A DNA stretch of 64,000 bases. Source: Cylindrotheca closterium (Eukaryota; Bacillariophyta; Bacillariophyceae; Bacillariales; Bacillariaceae). The translations under genes and the position numbers were made by a program. The DNA lies in contig CAKOGP040001736.1 of the NCBI GenBank assembly GCA_933822405.4, positions 312,981 through 376,980 of the forward strand. The letters run 5' to 3'. Positions 54,859-64,000 of the stretch are shown one piece after another; position 1 is the stretch's first letter; each line of letters opens with the position of its first letter. The notes beneath the pieces were generated by a model. The model worked only from the letters and a program-made list of their open reading frames with translations. It was not told where the DNA came from and did no database searches.

Positions 54859-57462
54859 ATGTGTGGAGTGGATAGTAACAATTCTGCTTCCTTTTCAGGT
54901 CAAGGAAGTGGGTCTCGCAGTACAACTACATTCAACAAAGCTGCCGATAGTAGACCAGGTAGCTTCCATTCAGGTGGAAACGACAACACTTCAATTCCCA
55001 CTTCGTCGAAGACGAAAAATCGCCATCATGATACAAGCTCAAACACCACCGATTCTTCTCAAGGAAGTCAAGAAAAGAAGCTCGATACCAAAATTTCTCA
55101 GCTCGGGTTGTACGGACGCCAGAAGGAAACAGGGACGATTCGAAAATGCCTCGAAGACCTGGTAATCACCGGGAAAAACAAGCTCGTTTACATTTCAGGA
55201 CTCTCAGGAACTGGTAAGACAGCCCTTGCTGCCACTGTTGCTGATTCCGTAATCAAGAAGAATGGAATCTTCGCCATGGGCAAATTCGATCAGAAGCTGC
55301 GTGATGAGCCGTATGCTGGTATTGCAGCAGCTGGACGCCACATCTGCGGCGAAATACTGCATCGTAAGAACTCATCCGAGCACATGGATTTTGAAGATGT
55401 TCGCAAGATGATCATCAAGAATGTGGGATCAGAGCTGTCCACACTCGCCATGATCCTTCCCGAGATCGAAGACATTGTTGGTTCGTCTGATCTCTTGGCG
55501 CAAGACAATATCGCCGGTGGCGACTATGGATCCAACAAGGAACGTCTCAACAATGCCATCCGTACCTTCTTTCGAACTGTTGCAACCTTCTTCAAGCCTC
55601 TTGTGATGGTGTTGGATGACATCCAGTGGGCCGATCTACCGTCCATCAACCTGATGCAGGTATTGATGACGGACGAATCCAGCTCCAACTTTATGCTCAT
55701 TGCCCTGTATCGATCGAACGAAGTCGACGAGACACACGTCGTGACCAAGATGATGAAGACTCTTGACGAGAAGGAGAAGGAGTTTGACTTTGACACCACG
55801 AAAATCGAAGTTGGTGATCTCAAAATGGAACAAGTCGATGAGATCTTGGTCGAGCTTTTGCAGCTGCCAAGCTATCGAACTGCCGACTTGTCAGAGATCA
55901 TCCACCGCAGGACAGGAGGCAACGCTTTCTTTGTGCTGAATTTCATCGACATGCTCAAGAATCAGCATCTTTTGGTATACTCGAAGGTGGAAAAGTGTTG
56001 GGTATGGGACGAAACCGAGATTGAGCTGGAAACCATCGCAACTGACAACGTTGTGGACATTTTGAAACAACGGATGAAGAATCTACCGAAGCAAATGCGA
56101 GAAGTACTTCAACTCGCAGCATGTCTTGGTGCCAACGAAGTGTTGGAGCAATTGAATCACCCTCTGATGAAAAGTGGGAGAAAGCTGTCCATCTTCAAGC
56201 GCTTCAACGTTATCAAAGCGTACGACAGGAACTTGAATCCAGACATGGCGTCCACACTTCCAGTCATGACTGACAAAAATGCACTATCAGCAATGAAAAT
56301 TCTGTCATCCTTGTTGATTTTGACCTACGTGACGAACAAGGCCGAGCTTCCAGTTGTAACTTCAAAGATGGCGTCACTTGTGAATACCTTTGGAGTATGC
56401 GACGAGGCTGCCAACGCCTATTGTTTTCGAGGGACCTTCGCTACCGATCTTAGGGTAATCGACGCACATGCAAAGTTTGCGAAAGGAATCATGGATCGCT
56501 CGAAGGATCGTTACTCCAAGGCAGCATCCAAGATGTACATATTTTGTCTGATGAGTTACACCCGTGATATTCGTTGGGTCCAGAAGGGATACGAGGAGAA
56601 CTATCACTACAGTCTACAGGTTGGGGATATCCAAATGGCGTTGTATTCCTTCATGATCGATCTGTACTATGCTCTTGTCAGTGGACATTCCCTCGAGGCT
56701 ATTGCAACCGAAGCACGACACAAACTGAAAAGTCTCGCAAGAATGAATCGCGGATGGCAGATTGGCCTCATGACGATTCTATTGCAAGGAGTATTGAATA
56801 TGCAGGGACAATCGGAAGACCCCTTTGTGCTCAAGGGCGAAGCCATGGATGAGACCGCAATGGCTCCTGCGTCGCCTTTTTCCTTGGACGGTGCCATAAG
56901 AATTGGATCCAAAGCCATTATCTATGCCTTTTGTGGCAATCATCAAGCAAATGCAGACCAGCATATGGAACACGTCCAAAATGCCGCAATTCAACTTGCA
57001 GGGAACGGAATTGGCTTTTGGTTCGAGGTCTATACTGCCATCTCTTCTTTGCATTGCGCCCGATCTGCCTCGGGCCGTCAATTCAAAAAGTACCAACGAT
57101 TTGGACAGCAAACCAGCAAAAGGGTGAAGAAATGGATTGCCCAAGGTTGTGCCAACCTGAAACAGCTGGACTTCCTTTTGGACGCAGAGCTGGCCGTGTT
57201 GGCTGGCAACGACAAGAAAGCCCGTCAGTGTTACAAGAAATCCATTCGGACCGCAGAGAAGATGCTCCGAGTGAACGATGCTGGACTGGCATCTGAACGA
57301 TATGGAGAGTATTTATTGCTGGAACATCATCATGGCAACAAGGAGGGCGCCCGAGGCGCCTTGACCCACGCCGTCGAGTTCTATTCGCTGTGGGGATCCG
57401 ATTTGAAGGTCGAGTCTATTCGCTCCAAGCACGAAGAGTTGCTCCGGCCGTCGATTGTATAG
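54859..57462 (+). CDS. STAND-type AAA_16 ATPase, member 3 (internally deleted)
   Basis: An intronless gene of 867 aa from ATG 54859. It is collinear with member 2, with the same Walker A (GLSGTGKTA, about 114) and Walker B (LVMVLDDIQWAD). Between residues equal to 51017 and 51724 of member 2 the DNA is almost identical, with only synonymous changes seen. After LQLAACLGA it jumps straight to NEVLEQLNHPLMK, missing 654 bp that hold the WIHDKVQEA region and following helices. The deletion is in frame, so a protein can still be made, but it lacks much of the regulatory middle. The C-terminus (RYGEYLLLEHHHGNKEGARG) is retained. Confidence 0.88.
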   Translation: MCGVDSNNSASFSGQGSGSRSTTTFNKAADSRPGSFHSGGNDNTSIPTSSKTKNRHHDTSSNTTDSSQGSQEKKLDTKISQLGLYGRQKETGTIRKCLEDLVITGKNKLVYISGLSGTGKTALAATVADSVIKKNGIFAMGKFDQKLRDEPYAGIAAAGRHICGEILHRKNSSEHMDFEDVRKMIIKNVGSELSTLAMILPEIEDIVGSSDLLAQDNIAGGDYGSNKERLNNAIRTFFRTVATFFKPLVMVLDDIQWADLPSINLMQVLMTDESSSNFMLIALYRSNEVDETHVVTKMMKTLDEKEKEFDFDTTKIEVGDLKMEQVDEILVELLQLPSYRTADLSEIIHRRTGGNAFFVLNFIDMLKNQHLLVYSKVEKCWVWDETEIELETIATDNVVDILKQRMKNLPKQMREVLQLAACLGANEVLEQLNHPLMKSGRKLSIFKRFNVIKAYDRNLNPDMASTLPVMTDKNALSAMKILSSLLILTYVTNKAELPVVTSKMASLVNTFGVCDEAANAYCFRGTFATDLRVIDAHAKFAKGIMDRSKDRYSKAASKMYIFCLMSYTRDIRWVQKGYEENYHYSLQVGDIQMALYSFMIDLYYALVSGHSLEAIATEARHKLKSLARMNRGWQIGLMTILLQGVLNMQGQSEDPFVLKGEAMDETAMAPASPFSLDGAIRIGSKAIIYAFCGNHQANADQHMEHVQNAAIQLAGNGIGFWFEVYTAISSLHCARSASGRQFKKYQRFGQQTSKRVKKWIAQGCANLKQLDFLLDAELAVLAGNDKKARQCYKKSIRTAEKMLRVNDAGLASERYGEYLLLEHHHGNKEGARGALTHAVEFYSLWGSDLKVESIRSKHEELLRPSIV

Positions 57463-58603
57463 GATTTGCGGTCTATGCTATTACTATAGTACTCGTGGGA
57501 AAAAATGGGATTACATCAATATAGATTGTATAATATCTAAAAAGAAAGTAGAAGATGCCTTGCCTCGATTCTCGCATGATGCTGCATGACATACCATATG
57601 TTCATCAATCTGAGTTAGTAGCATTGTCAATGTGTCAAGTGGTATAGTGGTGGTATGATGATGCATGAAAAAGAAGAAGTCCAGGCAGCATAATAAGCAA
57701 CACCATGGCCGAATCCTACAACGCACCCAATCGCTCATCTTCAGTATTACATATAATTGTAGGCAGGACCTATTCTAATATAAAAGTATATTTTAAAATA
57801 CATACTATTATAAAACCACTATAGTATAATAATCCCCCTCACGATTGGGGAACAGCAGCAATGATTCCTTTCCACAATGAATGAAAGAATGAAAGTATGT
57901 ATGTATGTATGCATGAATGAATGGACTGTTGCTGTAACGAGACACCAACATGATCATACAAGTCTCGTACCGGTATGGTACCAATTGATGTCACTCGTTA
58001 TCATTCATCCACAGCCACAACTTGGTTGAAGAGTTCTTGATTTGGTTGGTCACTTGCAAAAAGAAGTTTTTGTTCGTTCGATCGATCGATCGATGAAGTA
58101 CTGATTGAATCAATCAATGTTGCAATCCATCGGAAATGATAGGATGCATCGGCAGTACAAGCAACAACCGAAGTTATTGTGTGTTTGGGCCTTGTTAGTG
58201 TGTAGTTTATATGTGAAAGAAAGGAGCAAATGGACAACATTTGCTCCTCCTCCACCACTTTGATTCGCATGATGATCCTTATCTTATCATCATTCGATTC
58301 ACACTCAACGAGGAACAACACCACAAAAACGTATTGTACCATGACACGAAACCGATTTGTTTCGTGTTGTTTTGTTGCTTCCTTTATTCCTTCGTTGTGT
58401 GAACGGTCCGAGTGTAGTGTCACGGAAGGATCTGTATTATTGTAGGAGTGGGCCGTTGTTGTTGTTTTTCCATTTTTGGCTCATCCCCATACATAGGATA
58501 TACACGCAATAAAGTTGCGCACAAGCCTCAAGCCTTGTGTGCGTGCGTATGTCACTGATCAATCACTGATCATAATACATATAATAGTAAAGACAACTGA
58601 CAT
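57463..58603. other. Intergenic region of 1.1 kb
   Basis: It contains ATGA/GTAT short tandem repeats near 57885-57925, a GATC run near 58079-58094 and TACCGGTA at 57968. No supported gene. Confidence 0.5.
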
Positions 58604-59485
58604 TCAAAAGGAATAGGTGGTACGAATGTTACCTTGATGAGCAGCAGCAGAAGTAGCAGCAGCAGCACTCTTGTGGTATCGTTGACTACGTTCGTATTGC
58701 TTGAACTTGCGGACTGCCACTTCCATGCCGGACATTTTGCCTTCCATTAAGGATTCGTCCATGGTGAGAAGAGTGGATACATCGCTTTGGGAGGCATCAT
58801 CGTCGTCATCATCAAAGTCGAATTCCAATGGATCTCGCGACATGTGATGAATCTTCTTTTCCAAATACGATCGCTTTTGAGGAGAAAGATTGGAATTCTC
58901 CACTTGAAGTTGCAAGGAATACAATTCCCGTTTGGGATTGTAATCTCTCCAAAACAGAGCATTCTCCTCCACGTCCACATCTTCAAAATCCCCATCGTAA
59001 TCATCCCCGGCACCGACATGATCGTAAATCCAATCGCTGGTGCCACAACAAGGATCTGTGAGATTGTAAGCAATGTACGAAAAGAATCCCATGGTCACGT
59101 AAGGATTGTTGGTGTGAAAGGGGACGCGATTGGTGTTGGAAGCTTCTTGTTGCCTCGCCGCCTTTCTGCTTCTTCTACCGGTAGTACCGGTAGCACCGAC
59201 AGTACCGGTAGGTGATCTTCGTAGTTGCGTGGTTTGAATCTTGTGACGATGCGCACGTTGCATCGTTTTCAAACGTTGCGAACCGGAAGGATGATCCATG
59301 GGTTCATAATCTTGATAGAAGCACGACTCATCTTCTTCATCCTCGTATTCGCCATCCTTCTCTTCTCCTCCTCCTGCTCGATGCAGCAATGGAGTCAATT
59401 CCAATCTTGGAGGAAGCTTGCTTGGTCCAATGGTGTTCAACACCATTGTAGTTTGAATCAAATTCTGTTCGTGTGTGAGAAACAT
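58604..59485 (-). CDS. Hypothetical acidic protein with DPCCG motif, paralogue 1
   Basis: A single exon of 293 aa. The start is ATG 59485 (MFLTHEQNL), with an alternative at 59446 (MVLNTIGPS). Acidic residues EEDESCFYQDYEPMD lie near 55, then a Thr/Gly-rich tract encoded over three TACCGGTA sites. The conserved block GFFSYIAYNLTDPCCG with IYDHVG...ENALFWRDYN (about residues 130-190) recurs in the gene at 60267. The C-terminal part has an Asp run and MEVAVRKFKQYERSQRYHK. No signal peptide or known domain; probably lineage-specific. Confidence 0.65.
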   Translation of the reverse strand: MFLTHEQNLIQTTMVLNTIGPSKLPPRLELTPLLHRAGGGEEKDGEYEDEEDESCFYQDYEPMDHPSGSQRLKTMQRAHRHKIQTTQLRRSPTGTVGATGTTGRRSRKAARQQEASNTNRVPFHTNNPYVTMGFFSYIAYNLTDPCCGTSDWIYDHVGAGDDYDGDFEDVDVEENALFWRDYNPKRELYSLQLQVENSNLSPQKRSYLEKKIHHMSRDPLEFDFDDDDDDASQSDVSTLLTMDESLMEGKMSGMEVAVRKFKQYERSQRYHKSAAAATSAAAHQGNIRTTYSF

Positions 59486-60266
59486 GATGATAAGAGTCAC
59501 GCTATCCTAGCCTAGCGAGGACAATGAATAAATGAATGAATGACTGAGAGATAATAGAAAAGGACAACTTCCTTTCAGTACAGTATACCGATATTCGATA
59601 TACAGTAGGTACTTGGTTGCACTGAGAAGACAAGAAGCAAAGAAGATGAGGAACACACGATCGATCCTTTTTCTTTTTTTGGAGGCAAAAGAAAGAGGTG
59701 CGTGTGAGATTTTCAAATTTACCAACTACCAGATTCTACGAACGTTGGAGTGGGAAAACGAGCCGTCCACTCGTAGAATGCCGTATGATTTTGCACTCAC
59801 ATTTCCGTTCGGTATAGTCGTTGGAGCTCGAACGGATACTTTCAAGTTTTGTGTGGGTTGTGTGTGACTTCTTACTCTTGAACTTGCTTGAATCAAAATT
59901 CAAAAACAGGGGCAATATTCGAAGGGTGGATTATGGGGAAGAAAGTATTTGAAAAGTAAATGGTGACTGCGACTGACTCTGACTGCGATTCAATCTTAAT
60001 CGTATTTTAATAGTATCGTTGGTGCATTCTATAGTAGTATGGTACTAGATGATGCCTTGTCGTATATACGTAATGTGTTATTCATTTTATAAAAGTACAG
60101 ATATACAGATAGAACGTGAGTATGAAACAGTCGAGTTGGCAATGATGCCCAGGCGGGGGGTGATGTGTGAAATTTTAAAATGATGAATGCATGCCAGTTC
60201 ACTCCACTTCTTTGCATGTCTGCAAACAATCAAACAAACATACAAACATACACCAGAAATTGTACT
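59486..60266. other. Spacer between the two DPCCG genes
   Basis: 781 bp with no gene, RNA or repeat recognised. It is the upstream region of paralogue 1 and the 3' side of paralogue 2. Confidence 0.5.
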
Positions 60267-60860
60267 TTAAAACTCAGCCATGGTCTTCATGAAAGGACGG
60301 TTTTCTTCGGTAAACGATTGATCGTGGTCTCCCTCTAGTGTAGACTCATCATCGTCATCATCGTCGCAGCTCTCATCATCATGTTCTGTTGCTGTTCCAT
60401 CCTTGAAAAATACCATGTCTTCTTCAAACAGTAATCCTGTCGTCGAAGAATCTAGATGATTCTTCTTGGCGGAGCTACTATAAAAGACACGTTCCAAATC
60501 ACCACAGCAGGGATCAACCACCGAATGGTACACATAACTCCAAAAGGAATCCAAATCCGGACGATCCGCATCTTGTCCCGGATAATGTTGAGCTCGATTG
60601 AAACTTGGTTGAATGTTGTTGGTGGTGCTTCTTGTGTGATCCGGTGCTTGCTCTCGATGTTTCATTTCATACACAAATTGTGCTTGTTTCTGATCGCCGC
60701 CGCCGCCGCCGTCGTGGTCATCGTCGTCAAAGGGATCGAAAATCTTTCTGCGAATCGTCGTTCGTGGCTGAAGCACATTGGCACTTTTCGGTGACAGGTT
60801 GACAGATTTCGGACTGGGTGGGGAATGGATTCGGTCCCGGTTGCATCTTCGAAAGCCCAT
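60267..60860 (-). CDS. Hypothetical protein with DPCCG motif, paralogue 2
   Basis: A single exon of 197 aa from ATG 60860 (MGFRRCNRDR). The N-terminus is basic with several SP sites. A Gly run and the acidic DPFDDDDHD come next, then the shared block SFWSYVYHSVVDPCCG at about 104-119, followed by a region with FEEDMVFFKDGT that parallels ENALFWRDYN in paralogue 1. The tail is acidic. It is about 100 residues shorter than paralogue 1. The two lie in tandem on the same strand and probably arose by duplication. Confidence 0.65.
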   Translation of the reverse strand: MGFRRCNRDRIHSPPSPKSVNLSPKSANVLQPRTTIRRKIFDPFDDDDHDGGGGGDQKQAQFVYEMKHREQAPDHTRSTTNNIQPSFNRAQHYPGQDADRPDLDSFWSYVYHSVVDPCCGDLERVFYSSSAKKNHLDSSTTGLLFEEDMVFFKDGTATEHDDESCDDDDDDESTLEGDHDQSFTEENRPFMKTMAEF

Positions 60861-61711
60861 TCTTGTTCTTCTTCTTATGATTCTTATGATTATTATTTGT
60901 TGTTGTTGTTGTTGATGTGATTGGTATTTTGTGATTGATGATATTCCAGAGAATAATGTTTGACTATGGTATTCAATATCAATACATCAACATTAATGCT
61001 TCAGATAGAATGTAGTGGTGGTGTTTCAGTTTGTGGTTTTTAATATATGAATGTGACTTCACTTGGCTTGTTGGGGTATTTGACAAGCTGCTTCTCTTTT
61101 ATAAAATGATACGGTATATAGAATATAGTCCTAGTACAGTATAGTATGGTGTCTGTTATTTTATATTTTGAACACTGCACAACCAAGCTGAAAAATGTAA
61201 CGATTTTTCAGCTGTTTTGTTCCTTTTTCGAGCCGGCCTAAATTGTGTGACAGAACCGTTTGCAACGGTGTCCGATTCATGTCTCCAACACTGAATTGTT
61301 GGCCGTAAGAACATTCCATCCGTCATTTTCGGTACAAACCTATTCCAGATTTTTTTGGCTCCGATATCTTGCCGGTGCCCTAATAATGTCCCTAATTGTC
61401 GATGCAATGCGACCAAGTTTTGCAAGCCGGCGGCCTCAGCATTGGACATTCCAAACTTTCGCAGATGCCGATGATTCAATTGGAACGGGGGGACAGACTG
61501 ACTCACTTGCAGCATGGCATGAAAGATACCATTTTTTAAAAATCAATCAATCGCACCATGATGACATGAAAACGATGGAATGAATGAATAAATCATTTTT
61601 GTTTATTCATGTTACATGTACAATTTATCAAACTATTCATGGTAGTGGGCAGTGGAAGAATTGTGCAGAAGTCCACATTTTCTTGAGATTCATTCATTTC
61701 TTTTTTTACAA
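60861..61711. other. Intergenic region
   Basis: 851 bp between paralogue 2 and the end of the LRR gene. A TTG run is near 60897-60915. The frame at 61156-61515 has no coding support. Confidence 0.5.
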
Positions 61712-64000
61712 TTAGTTTTGCACGGCAGTACATTGCGTTCCAACAGCATCGCAACAATAGTTGCAACACGAACAGGAAATTTCACCCATTCCTTCCAAAC
61801 AATCGGCAAAATACAAACTCAGTCGTCGATCGCAAAACAAACTGTCCAATCCATTAGTCAAACTTGTCCCATGGAGAAAGATATTGTCCATTCGAATCAA
61901 ATTGGAAAAACTGGAGGGAATCGCACCCATCAAGGGATTGAATGCTAGGCTCAAATAAGTGAGCGAGGTCAAACCGCCCATTTGAAATGGAATGGTCCCG
62001 GAAAAGGCATTCTTTTCCACATTCAAATAGGATAAATTCCGCAGGTTCCCAATGTACGTGTGGAGAGTCCCACGGAGCTGATTGGAGGAAAGTCGGAAGT
62101 ATTGCAGGACGGGCAAATCCATGAGTTGGGTGGGCACGACACCGGTAAAGGCATTGTCTTGCAAATGTAATTCTCGCAACGCTTTCAATTCGCCCAATTG
62201 AATGGGCAAAGTATTCGACAAGTTGTTTTCCTCCAACCGCAAGATTTGCAAGAATTCAAACGAGGGAATGACACCCACAGTGGAAGTGGCGGACAATATC
62301 TGAGCACCCCATTCAATGGGAATGGAACCACTCAACGAATTCTCTTGCAACTGGATGGATTGCAACAGGCGCAAAGTCGCCAATTCGGTCGGAAGTCCAC
62401 CATCCAAAGCATTGGTGGCCAGATTTAGAAATCTCAAATTGAACAATTGTTGAATGCGAGTTGGAATGTTTCCAATCAAATCATTGTTGGCCAGTCTCAA
62501 GGACGTCAAGAACTGAAGTCGCATCAATTGGGTAGGAATAGTACCAGTTAACGAAATGCCTTCCAAGGACAAATTGGAAAGGAATCGAAGGTTTCCAATC
62601 TCCGAGGGAATCGTCGAAGGAATCATGGGATTGTTTCGAATTTCGAGCGATCGTAGTTGGGAAAGTTTGGAGATTTCTTCCGGAATGGTACCAATCATAT
62701 TGTTGTTATTCAAGGTCAAAAAGCGAACTTGATTGGCAAGGCACTGGACAAACTCCCATTGGCATTGTGGGAATCCAGGAGACAACCACGAACCTCCTCC
62801 GGACCAATTCACATCTCCACCAGTAGCATAGTAGAGCACTGCCAAACCATATCGCTCTTGCAAGCTAGAAGAATCTTCAACATCTTCATCCACTGGATAG
62901 TCTTCCTCATTGATCCACATGAGGGCCTTGTATTGGGGACTGTTGGGATCGGACAAGACGGCAGTCTGCTTGTCTTGATCCGGACCAATCAAAATGTCTA
63001 CCAAGGTACCCAGTCGACTGGTGGGTGCCATGGTAGGAGCCAATGTCGTAGTTTGTTCATTGCAGCCACCATTCCCACAGCAATGGGTACAGCAGGGGCA
63101 ATTCAAGACACCATTCGAACAATCAGAATAGAACAAACTCATTTGGCGGCTACAAAACAAAGTTTCCAAGCCTCCCGTAAAGGCGTTGGCAGAGAATTTG
63201 ACATCAATTAGATTTTGCGCATTCTCCAATTGGCTTGGTACAATGCCCGTAAGTTCGTTGTTGGGAACGTGCAGCAACTCGAGTCGTTCCAAATTTCCCA
63301 ACTCGGTGGGAAGTGGTCCCGAAAATGAGTTTCCATCCAAAAATAGCCTGCGGACGGCTTGCAAGTTGCCAAACTGGGTTGGAATTTGCCACGTAAACTC
63401 ATTTTGGGCAATGTCCAACTTTTCTAGCCTTGTCAATCGTCCCAGTTCCGTTGGTACCCGACCATCCAACGTATTGAACCACAATGTCAGCTCGACCATA
63501 TTACTTAGGAATCCCATTTCGGTGGGAACAGTACCACTCATTCGATTGCTGTAGACATTAAAAATCTCCAAATTGGTCAAAAGGCCTAGTTCGGTATTCA
63601 AGGTACCCTTGATAGCATTTTGCGGCACATTTAAAACTTCGAGCCAGGACAGTTGACTCAATGTGCTGGGCAATTCCCCATCCAATCGATTGGCATTAAA
63701 GACAAGAGATGTGACATTATTCTCGCGACACGAGACACCTTCCCAATCGCACACGGTGACGGGTGTCAACCATTGATCGCTGCTCACCCATCCCTTGCCA
63801 TTGGTCGCAAAATACAAGCTTGCCACGGCAAATCGTTCGCGCAAGGCTTGCGATTCTTCTTGCAGTGAAATCCCAAGGTTGGCTTCGGTATCGTCGTCCA
63901 CGAGCAACCATTCCAAGGAACGATAGGCCGGATCAAAAATGCTCAAATTGTCCACTTCTTCTGGCGGCAAAAGGATATTGGCCAAGTTGGCAACCTCAGC
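61712..64000 (-). CDS. LRR protein with two capped repeat blocks, 5' end beyond window
   Basis: The frame is open from the stop at 61712 through the right edge without a start ATG, so the N-terminus is outside; at least 762 residues are present. It has two similar halves. Each begins with an N-cap (ERFAVASLYFATNGKGW...CDWEGVSC; ERYGLAVLYYATGGDVNW...CQWEFVQC). Plant-type LRRs of about 24 residues with GxIPxxL follow (LTGTIPTQLMRLQFLTSLRLANNDLIGNIP). Each half closes with a Cys-rich cap (LFCSRQMSLFYSDCSNG...CCTHCCGN; LFCDRRLSLYFADCLEG...CCNYCC). It is probably a secreted or cell-surface recognition protein. No kinase follows; the C-terminus is at 61712. Confidence 0.92.
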   Translation of the reverse strand, partial: AEVANLANILLPPEEVDNLSIFDPAYRSLEWLLVDDDTEANLGISLQEESQALRERFAVASLYFATNGKGWVSSDQWLTPVTVCDWEGVSCRENNVTSLVFNANRLDGELPSTLSQLSWLEVLNVPQNAIKGTLNTELGLLTNLEIFNVYSNRMSGTVPTEMGFLSNMVELTLWFNTLDGRVPTELGRLTRLEKLDIAQNEFTWQIPTQFGNLQAVRRLFLDGNSFSGPLPTELGNLERLELLHVPNNELTGIVPSQLENAQNLIDVKFSANAFTGGLETLFCSRQMSLFYSDCSNGVLNCPCCTHCCGNGGCNEQTTTLAPTMAPTSRLGTLVDILIGPDQDKQTAVLSDPNSPQYKALMWINEEDYPVDEDVEDSSSLQERYGLAVLYYATGGDVNWSGGGSWLSPGFPQCQWEFVQCLANQVRFLTLNNNNMIGTIPEEISKLSQLRSLEIRNNPMIPSTIPSEIGNLRFLSNLSLEGISLTGTIPTQLMRLQFLTSLRLANNDLIGNIPTRIQQLFNLRFLNLATNALDGGLPTELATLRLLQSIQLQENSLSGSIPIEWGAQILSATSTVGVIPSFEFLQILRLEENNLSNTLPIQLGELKALRELHLQDNAFTGVVPTQLMDLPVLQYFRLSSNQLRGTLHTYIGNLRNLSYLNVEKNAFSGTIPFQMGGLTSLTYLSLAFNPLMGAIPSSFSNLIRMDNIFLHGTSLTNGLDSLFCDRRLSLYFADCLEGMGEISCSCCNYCCDAVGTQCTAVQN

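Noticed and set aside
58001..58445. Open frames on both strands near 58.0-58.4 kb
   Set aside because: They overlap GATC and other simple repeats, and neither has domain or codon support.
61156..61515. 119-codon minus frame after the LRR gene
   Set aside because: The composition is not protein-like, it has no homologous motif and it lies in AT-rich spacer.
1..64000. Bacterial or viral contamination
   Set aside because: Introns with GT-AG ends, organelle presequences and eukaryote-specific genes (SDA1, COQ2, NDUFB7-like) occur across the whole window.

Overview
The window is nuclear DNA from a photosynthetic stramenopile, most likely a diatom. Three things point there. Genes carry short GT-AG introns (about 68-294 bp). 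Several proteins start with a signal peptide followed by a conserved Phe region, the pattern of import into a secondary plastid. Families typical of diatoms are present: a DUF6824-type protein, Pro-Thr-rich membrane proteins with F5/8C-like domains, poly-Gln HMG-box proteins and LRR proteins with Cys-rich caps. The species cannot be named from sequence alone. No tRNA, rRNA, CRISPR array or prokaryotic operon was seen.

Layout. 0-10.4 kb: housekeeping block with a partial unknown gene, a thiamine ThiD-ThiE fusion, SDA1 (60S biogenesis), a plastid-type NAD(P)-binding protein, a one-TM unknown protein and a plant-type quinolinate synthase. 10.4-15.5 kb: gene-poor, with weak or decayed ORFs and a degenerate repeat family. 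15.5-27.5 kb: a CRAL-TRIO-like/DUF6824 fusion, a large F5/8C membrane protein, two decayed pieces of its paralogues, and an HMG-box protein. 27.5-36.7 kb: a 2.8 kb gene-poor stretch, then a membrane protein with PP1-docking-like modules head to head with COQ2, then aspartate-semialdehyde dehydrogenase and an NDUFB7-like complex I subunit. 37.2-44.9 kb: a tandem minus-strand family of about 230-aa helical (TPR-like) proteins. Two copies are intact, one is frameshifted, one is split by an 846-bp transposon-like insertion, and one is only a start fragment. 46.5-57.5 kb: three tandem STAND/AAA_16-type ATPases, the last two sharing a nearly identical tract. 58.6-64 kb: two paralogous unknown proteins with a DPCCG motif, and the 5'-truncated end of an LRR protein.

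The best new signals are these. (1) An 846-bp non-autonomous DNA element with 10-bp perfect terminal inverted repeats, a CAG target duplication and two subterminal arrays of 20-bp palindromic units; removing it plus one CAG gives an open 224-aa reading frame. (2) A 68-bp palindromic MITE present twice in opposite orientation. (3) Paired SILR and VRF motifs suggesting a membrane-anchored PP1 regulator. (4) A strongly over-represented palindrome TACCGGTA and a 12-bp palindrome GTACACGTGTAC present three times. (5) A 654-bp in-frame deletion and probable gene conversion in the STAND cluster. Everything was read by eye; no alignment or database search was run.
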